A program made the position numbers and the translations under genes. This document shows positions 1-5,733 of a stretch of DNA of 8,636 nucleotides, piece by piece. The DNA lies in the NCBI GenBank assembly GCA_001920085.1, contig MNJC01000062.1, positions 1 to 8,636 on the forward strand, read 5' to 3'. Under the pieces are notes generated by a model. The model was not told the origin of the DNA. It made no database searches and worked only from the letters and a program-made list of their open reading frames with translations. Within the stretch, counting starts at the first letter, position 1; each line of letters begins with the position of its first letter. The stretch is from Actinobacteria bacterium 13_1_20CM_4_69_9. GTDB taxonomy: Bacteria; Actinomycetota; Thermoleophilia; Gaiellales; Gaiellaceae.

Positions 1-804
1 GGACGACGATGCGGTCCGCGGCGCTGCTGTCAGCTTTGCCGTAGCCGGCTTCGCGACCTTGGCCGCGTGCGCGCGTTGCGCGCTCGCATGCTTCGGCGCT
101 GTCGGCGTCGTGGCCGCGGCAACTGCCGCGGTGGCCACGAGCGCCGTCGTCGTCCCGATCTTGATAGCGGCCGCGCCGCCGCCGCCGATGAGCGTCTTCA
201 CGCAAGCGATTACGCCGCCCACGTCAGCGCCACGGCGCAGCCGCTTCTTCCACGTGTCCGCGTCCTGCTCCAGGCCCTGAGCCAAAGCGCGGCGAGCGCG
301 GAAGATCAGGGTCTCTACGGCGGCCTGTGAGAGACCCAACTCGGTGGAGATCTCGCGGTAGGTGAGGCCCTGCCACTCGCGCAGCAGGATCGCTCGCCGC
401 TGATTCTCCGGCATGTCCTCGAGGACGTCCTGCACTCGGATCAGCTCGTCCGTGACCTGCTCGCGGCCGGGCACGATCTCCTGCAGCACCTCGAAGTTGT
501 TCGGCGCCTCGACGCGCCCGCGCCGCCACGACGAACGTCGGCGCGACAGGCACACGTTGTGCGCAATCTTGAAGAGCCAGGCGGACTCGAGCTCCGGGAC
601 GACCCCGCGCTGCAGTCCGCGGAATGCGTTCATGAACGTCGTCTGGACGGCGTCCTCGGCCTCCTCGCGCGACCGCAGCTGGTGGAGGCAGAACCCGTAG
701 ATCTGCGCGGAGTAGCGCTCGTAGAGATCGCCGGCCGCAGCGGCGCCGGGAGCGTCGTGACGCTCGACACGGCTTGCTCGGCCTATGGACGGGACTGCGG
801 CCAC
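1..804 (-). CDS. ECF-type RNA polymerase sigma factor with membrane-like C-terminal extension (3' end beyond window)
   Basis: Sigma-70 family factor that would direct RNA polymerase to a stress or envelope regulon. The frame is open from 804 to the left edge (268 codons, no stop). Region 2 lies at about residues 27-95 with the core-binding signature AEDAVQTTF (49-57). Region 4 is at about 127-178: MPENQRRAILLRE followed by a helix-turn-helix LTYREISTELGLSQAAVETL. After region 4 comes a basic stretch (WKKRLRR), then a Gly/Ala-rich hydrophobic segment (about 196-231) and an Ala/Pro/Thr/Lys-rich tail. The start is the GTG at 804: AGGAGG lies 4 nt upstream, and it is the only start codon before an in-frame stop at 883-885. 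It lies 103 bp downstream of a second ECF factor on the same strand. No anti-sigma gene is visible, although one could lie beyond the left edge. The sigma assignment is clear from the motifs; membrane tethering is inference. Confidence 0.88.
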   Translation of the reverse strand, partial: MAAVPSIGRASRVERHDAPGAAAAGDLYERYSAQIYGFCLHQLRSREEAEDAVQTTFMNAFRGLQRGVVPELESAWLFKIAHNVCLSRRRSSWRRGRVEAPNNFEVLQEIVPGREQVTDELIRVQDVLEDMPENQRRAILLREWQGLTYREISTELGLSQAAVETLIFRARRALAQGLEQDADTWKKRLRRGADVGGVIACVKTLIGGGGAAAIKIGTTTALVATAAVAAATTPTAPKHASAQRAHAAKVAKPATAKLTAAPRTASSS

Positions 805-807
805 CGG

Positions 808-814
808 TCCTCCT
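808..814 (-). promoter_or_regulatory. Ribosome binding site of the left-edge sigma factor
   Basis: AGGAGGA on the minus strand ends 3 nt before the GTG at 804. It is one of the few strong Shine-Dalgarno sites in the window and it fixes the start of that sigma factor. Confidence 0.7.
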
Positions 815-845
815 GGACGACCTGCGGGTACGCGCGTCTGCGGTA

Positions 846-858
846 CGCACGTAGTGCG
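846..858. repeat. Short perfect inverted repeat upstream of sigma factor gene
   Basis: CGCAC-GTA-GTGCG, a 5-3-5 perfect palindrome about 42 bp upstream of the GTG at 804. It could be an operator or a 5'-UTR hairpin for the left-edge sigma factor. Arms this short also arise by chance in GC-rich DNA. Confidence 0.25.
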
Positions 859-887
859 AATGTCGGCGGCCCCCGGCCGCGGCTAGA

Positions 888-903
888 ACCCTTGAACGAG
901 GGT
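888..903 (-). terminator. Weak hairpin after the second sigma factor
   Basis: ACCCT-TGAACG-AGGGT, a perfect 5-bp stem with a 6-nt loop, begins 5 nt after the stop codon (908-910) of the minus-strand sigma factor. There is no T-tract, so it could be an inefficient terminator, an attenuator or chance. The rest of the 103-bp gap (805-907) holds only the small inverted repeat and the ribosome binding site. Confidence 0.2.
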
Positions 904-907
904 CTGT

Positions 908-2092
908 CTAATCGGGCCCGCGGTGGTCGGAGCCGTCGTCCGACGCATGGCCGGAATCGCCCGATTCATCGGGGCCCGAGCCCGAGTCGGTCTCCCTGTC
1001 GAGCTGGTCGAGCTGCGCCGGTTCCGCCGGCTGCGTCTCGGACGCGGTCACGCCCTCCGGTTCGGGGTGATCTGCCGGCTCGGCGTGCGGCACCGCCGGC
1101 TCGGCCTGTCGCGTCGACCGGACGCGCTCGCGCCGCTCCGGAGCCGGGGCCGGCGCACTGCGGACGACCGGCACAGCCGCTGCTTCCGCGCGCGCAACTT
1201 CCGCGCGCGCGATCACGTGCGTTCGAACCACCCGGGGGGCGACGGCGGGATGGAACTGCGGCACGACGGCCGCACTGACGGCGTGCGGTCGCGCAACGGC
1301 GTGTGGGTGCAACCCGCCGGCACCGGTCGCGACGACGCCGACGCCCACGGCGGCGCCCGCGACCTTCCAGGCGATCGCCGATTGATCCGGGAACACACGC
1401 GCAATGACCTCGCGCAGCGCGACGCCTAGTGACGCTGCGTTCGAGCCGGCGACGAGGGCACGCACCCGCTCGCGCGCGCGAAAGAGAAGTGACTCGACTG
1501 CCGAATGCGAGACGCCGAGCGCACGGCCGAGCTCGTGGTACGAGAGACCGCCGAGCTCCCGCAGCACGAGCGCGTTGCGCTGCCGGCGCGGGAGCTCGCC
1601 GAGCGCGACCCAGACCGCCCGCAGGTCGGCGGCGCGAATGGCTGCGGCGAGGGGGTCCGGCAGGTCGGACGGTAGCTCGGGCAGCGCGAGCGGCTCGCGC
1701 ATGCGTGCGCGGATGCGTGCGCGGCACTCGTTGCGGGCGATCGCGACCACCCAGGCGGCCTCGTCACGGGGCGGCGACCCCCGGAGGATCGCCTGATGCG
1801 CCGAGAGAAAGACCTGCTGCGCGGCGTCCTCCGCCTCGACAGGGTTGCGGAGGAGGAGGCGGCACAGCCCGAGCACCATCCGGCCATGCTCGGCGAAGAG
1901 ACCGCCGACGTAGGCGCCGGCCGCCTCGCGTTCGAGGCGGCCGGGCCTCGAGGAGAGCTTGCGGCTAGTCGTCGCCTCCCCCGCCGTCGTCGCCGCCCTG
2001 GTCGTCGTCGTTCTGGCCCTGATCGTCGTTGTCGTCGCCCTGCTCGTCGTTCTCGGCCTGAGCAGTCGCGCCGGACACCGACAACGTGACAT
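908..2092 (-). CDS. ECF-type RNA polymerase sigma factor with C-terminal extension; start uncertain
   Basis: Second sigma-70 family (ECF) factor. Numbering from the ATG at 2092 (394 aa): region 2 is at about 62-130, with LFAEHGRMVLGLCRLLLRN and AEDAAQQVF (87-95). Region 4 is at about 163-212, with ELPRRQRNALVLRE and a helix-turn-helix LSYHELGRALGVSHSAVESL. A Gly/Val/Ala hydrophobic segment follows (about 243-261), then a long Pro/Ala/Glu-rich tail ending in Asp/Ser/Gly. The start is a problem. The only in-frame ATG/GTG/TTG codons are 2092, which overlaps the acidic tail of the upstream gene by 128 bp, and the ATG at 1879, which would remove the first helix of region 2. Residues encoded from about 1954 downward look like genuine sigma sequence. 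Residues 1-45 (Thr/Arg repeats) are probably just another reading of the neighbour's GAC-rich tail. Translation may be coupled to that upstream gene or use a non-standard start. Confidence 0.82.
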   Translation of the reverse strand: MSRCRCPARLLRPRTTSRATTTTIRARTTTTRAATTAGEATTSRKLSSRPGRLEREAAGAYVGGLFAEHGRMVLGLCRLLLRNPVEAEDAAQQVFLSAHQAILRGSPPRDEAAWVVAIARNECRARIRARMREPLALPELPSDLPDPLAAAIRAADLRAVWVALGELPRRQRNALVLRELGGLSYHELGRALGVSHSAVESLLFRARERVRALVAGSNAASLGVALREVIARVFPDQSAIAWKVAGAAVGVGVVATGAGGLHPHAVARPHAVSAAVVPQFHPAVAPRVVRTHVIARAEVARAEAAAVPVVRSAPAPAPERRERVRSTRQAEPAVPHAEPADHPEPEGVTASETQPAEPAQLDQLDRETDSGSGPDESGDSGHASDDGSDHRGPD

Positions 2093-2669
2093 TGAGGGTC
2101 ACGGACTGACCTACGAGCGAGGCCGGCAACTGGATCCCTGCCGGCAGCGGGATCGTCAGCGACTGGCCGTTGATCGTCACAGTGATCGTTCCGGCCCCCA
2201 CCGCCGTCACAGGCGCCTGGATCGTGACGGAGCCCGACGAGCCGACCACCTGCATGGACTGCTGCGTCAACTGTCCGTTGCCGATCGCGACGGTCGAGTT
2301 GACGACCGCCCCGGCGGCCGGGCCGGAGGCCGTCGAAGCGAGACGGCGCCCGGAGTGGGCGCGCACGGCGAGCAGGCTGCGCCCTGCCGCGAGGAACGTC
2401 ACACCGTGCGAACGCCCGACGACGACGCCGTGGACGCGCGCGCGGTGCGCGACGCCCGAGGCGCGGACGGCGGCCCCGTTCACGCGGACACGCGTCCCGA
2501 GACGGACGTGGGCGCGGGTGTGCACGGTGCGCACCACGCCTGACTTGGAAGCGACGGCAAGGTTGCCGCCCGAGTTACCCACGACCACGCCTGTGAACGT
2601 GCCGGCAAAGGCGCTGGTCGGGAATACGACGGCAGCGGCGACCGCCACCGCGAGGAGGATCTTCTTCAC
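1965..2669 (-). CDS. Secreted DUF5666-like beta-rich protein with acidic Asp/Gly/Gln tail
   Basis: Predicted exported protein of 234 aa. Residues 1-22 form a Sec signal peptide (MKK, an Ala/Val hydrophobic core, and SAFA as a likely signal peptidase I site). The mature part is rich in short beta-strand patterns (FTGVVVGNSGGNLAVAS, then RVRVNGAAVRASG and TITVTINGQSLTIPLP), resembling the OB-like repeats of DUF5666-type proteins. The last 31 residues or so (204-234) are almost only Asp, Gln, Asn, Glu and Gly, which could bind cations or be disordered. There are no cysteines. The GTG start at 2669 has AAGGAG 9 nt upstream (2679-2684). It follows holB: the as-read holB frame ends in a 4-nt GTGA overlap with this start, while the probable true holB end leaves a 73-bp gap. 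Its 3' end overlaps the open frame of the downstream sigma factor. Function unknown; it may be part of the sigma regulon. Confidence 0.75.
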   Translation of the reverse strand: MKKILLAVAVAAAVVFPTSAFAGTFTGVVVGNSGGNLAVASKSGVVRTVHTRAHVRLGTRVRVNGAAVRASGVAHRARVHGVVVGRSHGVTFLAAGRSLLAVRAHSGRRLASTASGPAAGAVVNSTVAIGNGQLTQQSMQVVGSSGSVTIQAPVTAVGAGTITVTINGQSLTIPLPAGIQLPASLVGQSVTLNVTLSVSGATAQAENDEQGDDNDDQGQNDDDQGGDDGGGGDD

Positions 2670-3673
2670 TGGGCATCTCTCCTTCGTGGAGTCGGGTACC
2701 CCCTCAAGAGGCCGGCTCGCCCGAAATCTTGCGCACCGGAGCTCAGACCGTGGTGGGAACCGCGCCCAGCTCCTTCCGGAGCCGGACGAACAGCGCTTCG
2801 AGCGCCAGCGGCGGGCTGAGGTTGAACTCCTCGAACCTCCTCGAGCGCGGCGAGCAACTCGTCCCGCTCGGCACCGCGCGCGGCCCGGCGCACGCGTTGC
2901 TCGGCTTCGCGCGTCGGCAGGTCGAGGAGCTCGACCTCCTGCTCGGCCGCATCCTTCGCGTCGGCCGCACGCTCTCGCGCGCCGTCGAGAATGCGTTGTG
3001 CGGCGTCCCGTGCGTCGAACTCCGGGCTCGCATAGACGGAGCGCGCGACCTCGAGCAGCGCGTCGCGCCGCTTCGCCGCCTTCGGGTCGAGCAGCCGTGC
3101 AGCCCGGTCGAGCCGGCCGGCCGCGAGCCGCGCGAGCGCGGCGACCTGCGCGGGCTCGAGGCCGGGGGCCCGCGCGGCGATCTCCTCGCGCACGGCGCGC
3201 TCCGACAGGCGTGTGAAGGGGACGAGCTGGCAGCGCGAGCGGATCGTCTCCGGCAGTGGGCCGAGATCGTCCGCGACGAGGACGATCACCGCGTACGACG
3301 GCGGCTCCTCCAGATCCTTGAGCAGCGCGTCCGCGGCGTCCTCGTTCATCGTCTCCGCCGCGTGCAGGAGGTAGACGCGCCGGTCGGCCTCGAACGGACG
3401 CATGTGCAGGTCCCGGCGCAGCTCGCGGATGTCGTCGATACGGATCTGGTCGCCGACGGGCTCGAGCACGTACACGTCGGGATGCGCGCGCCGCTCCACG
3501 CGATCCGCGGCGCCCCCGCCGATCAGCTGCGCTGCAAAGGCGAGCGCAGCCGCGCGCTTGCCCACCCCGGGCGGGCCGTGGAAGAGGTACGCGTGCGCGG
3601 GCGCTTCGGCGAGCGCGGCGCGTAGGAGCCGCTTCGCCTCGGCCTGCTCAGGAAAGCTCTCGAAGGCGTCCAC
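2666..3673 (-). CDS. holB: DNA polymerase III clamp-loader subunit delta-prime, with probable C-terminal frameshift
   Basis: Delta-prime is the stator subunit of the DnaX clamp loader that places the beta clamp on primed DNA. Visible: an N-terminal AAA+ core with a P-loop-like GPPGVGK (33-39) followed by Arg rather than Ser/Thr, as expected of a non-hydrolysing subunit; HPDVYVLEP (64-72); DDIRELRRDL; LLKDLEEPP (117-125); and the SRC motif (146-148) used in ATPase partner contacts. The four-Cys zinc module of E. coli delta-prime is absent. The GTG start at 3673 has GGAGGAG 4 nt upstream and overlaps the end of tmk by 26 nt. After residue 279 the frame becomes unfamiliar (Pro/Arg/Gly-rich) and runs to 2666. 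The neighbouring frame instead encodes FEEFNLSPPLALEALFVRL, a typical end for this family, stopping at 2743. Skipping base 2836 would restore a protein of about 309 aa. The gene identity is confident; whether the shift is real or a sequencing error is open. Confidence 0.87.
   Translation of the reverse strand: MDAFESFPEQAEAKRLLRAALAEAPAHAYLFHGPPGVGKRAAALAFAAQLIGGGAADRVERRAHPDVYVLEPVGDQIRIDDIRELRRDLHMRPFEADRRVYLLHAAETMNEDAADALLKDLEEPPSYAVIVLVADDLGPLPETIRSRCQLVPFTRLSERAVREEIAARAPGLEPAQVAALARLAAGRLDRAARLLDPKAAKRRDALLEVARSVYASPEFDARDAAQRILDGARERAADAKDAAEQEVELLDLPTREAEQRVRRAARGAERDELLAALEEVRGVQPQPAAGARSAVRPAPEGAGRGSHHGLSSGAQDFGRAGLLRGYPTPRRRDAQ
2743..2835 (-). other. Displaced C-terminal segment of holB in a shifted frame
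   Basis: This stretch reads FEEFNLSPPLALEALFVRL, then RKELGAVPTTV and a TGA at 2743-2745. It looks like the conserved last helix of delta-prime but is one base out of phase with the rest of holB. The junction is at CTCGAGGAGGTTCGAGGAG (2845-2827), a near-direct repeat of TCGAGGAG where a 1-nt insertion or an internal deletion could easily occur. Confidence 0.6.
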
Positions 3674-4241
3674 GGATCTCCTCCGCCACCTCCTCGGCCG
3701 GGCGGTTTCCGTCCACCGTCGTGATCCGCTCGGGAAACATCTCTGCGAGGGAACGGTACGCCTCGTCGACCGCCCGGTGGAACGCCTCCCCCTCGAGCTC
3801 GATTCGATCGGACCGCTTCGTGCGCTCGAAGGCGACGCCGGGATCGACGAGCACGAGAAACGTGCGGTCCGGCAGCAGCCCGTTCGTGACGGTCAGGTTC
3901 AGCTCCAGCACCCGCTCGAGGCCGAGCCCCCGCGCGATCCCCTGGTAGGCGAGCGAGGAGTCGATGTAGCGGTCGCAGACGACGTCGTTCCCCGCCGCGA
4001 GCGCCGGGGCGATGACGCGTTCGGCGAGCTCCGCGCGCGCGGCCGCGAACAGCGTCGTCTCCGCCCAGGCGCTCATCTCCACGCCCTCGAGCAGCAGCTC
4101 GCGGACCTCCTCGCCGAGCCGCGTCCCCCCGGGCTCGCGCGTCGCGACGACCTCGCGGCCGTCCGCGCGCAGCGCCTCGGCGAGCAGGCTCGCCTGGGTG
4201 GTCTTGCCGGACCCGTCCACGCCTTCGAAGCTGAGGAACAC
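3648..4241 (-). CDS. tmk: Thymidylate (dTMP) kinase
   Basis: Phosphorylates dTMP to dTDP with ATP, an essential step in cytosolic dTTP supply. With the GTG at 4241 the protein is 197 aa, a normal family length. Visible: the P-loop FEGVDGSGKTTQ (5-16), the substrate-binding TREPGGT (34-40), and DRYIDSSLAYQG (90 onward) with the DRY triad. The LID segment with TKRSDRIE and the AFHRAVDEAYRSLA helix are also present. The start is fixed by homology because the P-loop begins only four residues in. No Shine-Dalgarno precedes it, suggesting a leaderless mRNA. It is first in a probable operon with holB (26-nt overlap, an arrangement common in bacteria) and is divergent from the epimerase with 21 bp between start codons. 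The frame happens to stay open far upstream (to 5336), but that part is antisense to the epimerase and is not tmk. Confidence 0.93.
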   Translation of the reverse strand: MFLSFEGVDGSGKTTQASLLAEALRADGREVVATREPGGTRLGEEVRELLLEGVEMSAWAETTLFAAARAELAERVIAPALAAGNDVVCDRYIDSSLAYQGIARGLGLERVLELNLTVTNGLLPDRTFLVLVDPGVAFERTKRSDRIELEGEAFHRAVDEAYRSLAEMFPERITTVDGNRPAEEVAEEIRGRLRELS

Positions 4242-4262
4242 CGACGCCGTACGATACGGCGC
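4242..4262. promoter_or_regulatory. Palindromic 21-bp divergent promoter between tmk and epimerase
   Basis: The entire space between two divergent GTG starts (4241 minus, 4263 plus). Positions 4245-4261 are a perfect palindrome, CGCCGTA-CGA-TACGGCG. The plus strand contains TACGAT (4250-4255), a TAnnnT -10-like hexamer ending 7 nt before GTG 4263. The minus strand contains TATCGT (4256-4251), ending 9 nt before GTG 4241. That spacing suits leaderless transcripts starting at or next to the GTG. No Shine-Dalgarno precedes either gene. A dimeric repressor site is an alternative or additional role. Any -35 elements would lie inside the opposite coding sequence, and no strong match is seen there. 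Confidence 0.5.
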
Positions 4263-5171
4263 GTGCGGGCGGTCGTAACCGGAGGCGCCGGCTTCATCGG
4301 CTCGAACGTCGTCGACGCGCTCGTCGCGCGCGGCGACGAGGTGCACGTGCTCGACGACCTGTCGCGCGGCAAGCGCGAGAACCTCGGACAGGGCGGCGCG
4401 GAGCTGCACGTCGGCGACATCCGCACGGACGCGGCCACGCTCTTCGGCGAGGTCAAGCCCGACGTCTGCTTCCACCTCGGGGCGCAGATCGACGTGCGCG
4501 TCTCGGTCGAACGGCCCGATCTCGATGCCGACGTCAACGTCGTCGGCACGATCCGTGTGCTCGAGGCGGCGCGCGAGCACGGCGGCAAGCTCGTGTTCAG
4601 CTCCACCGGTGGCGCGATCTACGGCGAGTGCGACGGCCCGGCAGCGGAAGACCACGCGCGCGAGCCGATGGCGCCGTACGGAGTGTCGAAGCTCGCAGCG
4701 GAGGAGTACATCGCCGCCTACAACCGCCTTTACGGCAGCTCCCACGTAGCGCTGCGCTACGGGAACGTCTACGGGCCGCGGCAGGACCCGCACGGCGAGG
4801 CCGGCGTCGTGGCGATCTTCATGAACGCCCTCCGCGACGGGAGGACGCCGCGCATCTACGGGAACGGGACACAGACCCGCGACTACGTCTTCGTCGGCGA
4901 CGTCGTCTCGGCGACGCTCGCGGCGGCCGGGCACGACGGCGGCGTCTTCAACGTCGGCAGCGGGTCGGAGACATCGGTGCTCGAGCTCTACGACCACATC
5001 CAGCGCGCGGCCGGCATCGAGCGCGAGCCCGAGTTCGCCGACCCGCGCCCCGGCGAGCTGCAGCGAAGCGTCCTCGACCCGTCGCTCGCGGGACGCGAGC
5101 TCGGCTGGAAGCCGGAGCACGCGCTCGACGAGGGGCTCGCCGCGACCTGGGCCTGGATCACGTCGGCATAA
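4263..5171 (+). CDS. NAD-dependent sugar-nucleotide epimerase/dehydratase (UDP-glucose 4-epimerase-like)
   Basis: Extended short-chain dehydrogenase/reductase of 302 aa acting on a nucleotide sugar, most likely interconverting UDP-glucose/UDP-galactose type substrates for surface polysaccharide. Visible: the NAD-binding GGAGFIG (7-13), DDLSRG (about 37-42), HLGAQIDVRVS and NVVGT in the Rossmann core. The catalytic set is SST (113-115) with Y139-x-x-x-K143 (YGVSK). The substrate-side signatures RYGNVYGPRQ, GTQTRDYVFVGDV and FNVGSGSETSV follow. The GTG at 4263 is forced because the first strand starts at residue 3. There is no ribosome binding site, so the message is probably leaderless from the shared palindromic promoter. 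Downstream is a GC hairpin and then a LytR_C protein. The exact substrate cannot be told from sequence alone; it could be GalE or a related 4-epimerase. Confidence 0.88.
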   Translation: MRAVVTGGAGFIGSNVVDALVARGDEVHVLDDLSRGKRENLGQGGAELHVGDIRTDAATLFGEVKPDVCFHLGAQIDVRVSVERPDLDADVNVVGTIRVLEAAREHGGKLVFSSTGGAIYGECDGPAAEDHAREPMAPYGVSKLAAEEYIAAYNRLYGSSHVALRYGNVYGPRQDPHGEAGVVAIFMNALRDGRTPRIYGNGTQTRDYVFVGDVVSATLAAAGHDGGVFNVGSGSETSVLELYDHIQRAAGIEREPEFADPRPGELQRSVLDPSLAGRELGWKPEHALDEGLAATWAWITSA

Positions 5172-5178
5172 GCCACGT

Positions 5179-5195
5179 CCCGGGACTGTCCCGGG
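5179..5195 (+). terminator. GC-rich hairpin after epimerase, possible terminator or dispersed repeat
   Basis: CCCGGGA-CTG-TCCCGGG, a perfect 7-bp stem with a 3-nt loop, starting 7 nt after the epimerase stop. The left arm also belongs to a 10-bp palindrome GTCCCGGGAC (5177-5186). There is no T-tract; GC-only hairpins can terminate in high-GC actinobacteria, but this is not certain. Downstream (5196-5247) there is an AGGAGG at 5211-5216 and four AGC triplets, but no start codon at usable distance from the AGGAGG. Confidence 0.4.
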
Positions 5196-5247
5196 GCATG
5201 TCTCGCTAGCAGGAGGCAGCAGCAGCAGCCCGAACTCCATCCGGGCG

Positions 5248-5733
5248 ATGGAGCAGGCCCACGATCTGATCCGCCCCTGGCGGCGCGCCACGATCGCCGT
5301 CAGCGCGGTCGCCGCCTTCGAGCTGATGCTCCTCACGGTCGTCGCGATCGTCCTGTTCGGGAAGCCGCTCCTGCATCACTTCACCGCTTCGGGCGCCGCG
5401 GCAGCGACGCCTCCGAAGCGCACGGCGGCCCCGGCGCCGGCGAAGAAGATCCTCCCGCGCGACGAGATCTCGGTGATGGTGCTGAACGGCAACGGGATGG
5501 CCGGCGCCGCGCACGCCACGGCCGACCGCGTGCAAGCGCACGGCTACCTGCTCGGCAACGTCGGCAACGCGCCGACGATCACACCCCACACCCTCGTGAT
5601 GTTCCGCCCGGGCTACGCGGCGGAAGGACGGCGATTCGCGCGCGACCTCCGCGTGCGGATCGTGCGCCCGCTCGACGGGATGCGCCCCAGGCAGTTGTTC
5701 GGCGCGCATCTCGTGCTCATCGTGGGCAGGTAG
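5248..5733 (+). CDS. Membrane-anchored LytR_C-domain protein
   Basis: Protein of 161 aa with a short basic N-terminus, one transmembrane helix (about 15-40, rich in Ala, Val, Leu and Ile), an Ala/Pro/Lys linker, and a LytR/CpsA/Psr C-terminal (LytR_C) domain from about residue 73. The domain shows ISVMVLNGNGMAGAAHATAD, then GNVGNA and VMFRPGYAAEGRRFARDL, the usual pattern of a small extracytoplasmic alpha/beta domain. It lacks the LCP catalytic domain, so it is a stand-alone LytR_C protein. The domain is common next to cell-wall glycopolymer ligases, but its biochemical role is unknown. The start at ATG 5248 lacks a good Shine-Dalgarno; the AGGAGG at 5211-5216 is too far away, and no other start precedes it in frame. 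It lies 76 bp after the epimerase and its 3' end overlaps the convergent ligase gene by 17 bp. Confidence 0.75.
   Translation: MEQAHDLIRPWRRATIAVSAVAAFELMLLTVVAIVLFGKPLLHHFTASGAAAATPPKRTAAPAPAKKILPRDEISVMVLNGNGMAGAAHATADRVQAHGYLLGNVGNAPTITPHTLVMFRPGYAAEGRRFARDLRVRIVRPLDGMRPRQLFGAHLVLIVGR

Noticed and set aside
224..850. 208-codon minus-strand frame with an ATG
   Set aside because: Arg-rich with no domain. The frame beside it encodes clear sigma regions 2 and 4 and has a Shine-Dalgarno.
1968..2060. GAC/GTC triplet repeats considered as a tandem repeat or CRISPR-like array
   Set aside because: They are explained by codons for the Asp/Gly/Gln tail; there is no regular unit and there are no spacers.
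2170..3216. 348-codon plus-strand frame across holB and the secreted protein
   Set aside because: Pro/Arg/Ala-rich and antisense to two genes with recognisable features.
3402..4262. Upstream extension of the epimerase frame on the plus strand
   Set aside because: The frame is open by composition only and is antisense to tmk and holB. Epimerase homology begins at 4263, where the Rossmann strand starts.
5218..5230. AGC triplet run considered as a functional repeat
   Set aside because: Only about four units, common by chance in GC-rich DNA, and no link to a start or stem.
4242..5336. Upstream extension of the tmk frame on the minus strand
   Set aside because: It is antisense to the epimerase, with no recognisable domain. 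TMK normally starts a few residues before the P-loop, which fits GTG 4241.
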